A DNA stretch of 64,000 nucleotides, from assembly GCA_017527495.1 (NCBI GenBank), contig JAFXPY010000025.1, forward strand, positions 1-64,000, written 5' to 3'. Position numbers and translations under genes: made by a program. Below are positions 63,595-64,000 of the stretch, piece by piece; within the stretch, counting starts at the first letter, position 1; each line of letters begins with the position of its first letter. Under the pieces are notes generated by a model that was not told where the DNA came from, did no database searches, and saw only the letters and a list, made by a program, of their open reading frames with translations. Source of the DNA: Paludibacteraceae bacterium. Its GTDB lineage: Bacteria > Bacteroidota > Bacteroidia > Bacteroidales > Paludibacteraceae.

Positions 63595-64000
63595 GTGATT
63601 TACAACACTACATATTTAGGCTCTGTAGGTTACTATCGTCATTGGCTGAACGACACTGACGCACTGATTGAACAATGGGAGACATATCCCAAACAGACAG
63701 AACGCAATCGTTGTGCAATACTGGGAGCTAATGGCATACAGCAACTGACAATACCTGTTGAGAGAAGTCATGGCGAAAAAATATATACGCGCGATATACG
63801 CATCACCTACCAGCAGAAATGGCAGCACCAACACTGGCAAGCAATCAGAAGTGCATACCAACATAGTGCTTTCTACGATTACTATGCCGATTTTTTCTTG
63901 CCATTCTACACAAAAGAGTATCGTTTTTTGCTCGACTTCAACGCTCAACTGATGGATGTCGTACTTCAACTTCTTGAAAAAGACAAAAACATCATGTTCA
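63595..64000 (+). CDS. WbqC-like family protein, N-terminal part (cut by the window edge)
   Basis: A GTG start directly follows the lepB stop, and the frame stays open to the end of the window (135 codons). It reads YNTTYLGSVGYYRHWLNDTD, NRCAILGANGIQQLTIPVER, then WQAIRSAYQHSAFYDYYADF and LDFNAQLMDVVLQLL. These are the conserved blocks of the WbqC family, with IRxxYxxxPFF-like and LxxFN motifs. Some members are linked to surface polysaccharide loci. It probably shares the dapB-lepB transcript. Confidence 0.88.
   Translation, partial: MIYNTTYLGSVGYYRHWLNDTDALIEQWETYPKQTERNRCAILGANGIQQLTIPVERSHGEKIYTRDIRITYQQKWQHQHWQAIRSAYQHSAFYDYYADFFLPFYTKEYRFLLDFNAQLMDVVLQLLEKDKNIMF

Overview
The window is a chromosomal segment of an AT-rich Gram-negative member of the Bacteroidales. 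This rests on promoters of the Bacteroidetes type (TTTG, about 20 nt, then TAnnTTTG), Kdo/lipid A and LPS export genes, a C-terminal type IX secretion sorting domain, and protein families typical of the order (DUF4421, DUF4254, TRL-like lipoprotein, LemA/TPM pair, viroplasmin-type RNase H, DUF3467). The genus cannot be fixed from the sequence.

Layout. 1-1.7 kb: a serine recombinase of the Mpi type lies between two fragments of type IIG/PglX-like methyltransferase specificity regions, with 75-bp direct repeats and palindromes; this looks like the edge of a phase-variable restriction or BREX-like locus. 1.7-5.2 kb: a tiny HTH gene with its own palindromic operator, then a cobalamin riboswitch and terminator in front of an SLC13/DASS-type anion transporter, then an outer-membrane barrel protein. 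5.2-18 kb (mostly minus strand): an AraC regulator, small housekeeping genes, LemA-TPM, RNase H, guanine deaminase, a tight operon of DUF4421, tyrosine phosphatase, cytidylate-kinase-like and HD alarmone-hydrolase-like genes, riboflavin synthase, malate dehydrogenase, and tRNA-Arg(CCT) and tRNA-Gln(CTG). Mosaic palindromic repeat elements fill the long gaps. 18-29 kb (plus strand): DUF47, a carbohydrate esterase, a PCMD protein, a glycosyltransferase, gyrB, a LOG-family protein, a conserved helical-repeat/lectin-like protein, kdsA, kdsD and glutathione peroxidase. 29-33 kb: an overlapping operon of poorly characterised envelope genes behind a TRL lipoprotein, an XRE-type regulator and a small GTPase remnant. 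33.5-39.4 kb: rpsF-rpsR-rplI, rpmE, an AddB-like nuclease and an RluA-type pseudouridine synthase.

39.7-43.8 kb is the most unusual region. An EcoRI-type adenine methyltransferase and a DUF262-HNH nuclease, a plausible modification/restriction pair, are separated by a REP-associated tyrosine transposase (RAYT). Its own REP hairpins lie before the gene, inside it and across its stop codon, and a tandem array lies just before the nuclease gene. The methyltransferase has a duplicated C-terminal module joined through a G8 tract. Losing or gaining one G would stop translation just after the first module, so two protein forms could arise by slippage.

44-64 kb: MlaE/MlaF-type lipid transporter genes, a stand-alone propeptide-like protein before an M6 metalloprotease with a sorting domain, xth, lptB, a DUF4254/LPS-core/glycosyltransferase operon that includes a WaaP-like kinase fused to a glycosyltransferase, an O-antigen ligase/polymerase-like gene, two tandem paralogous TonB-receptor-like barrels, and dapB-lepB-wbqC (the last cut by the window edge).
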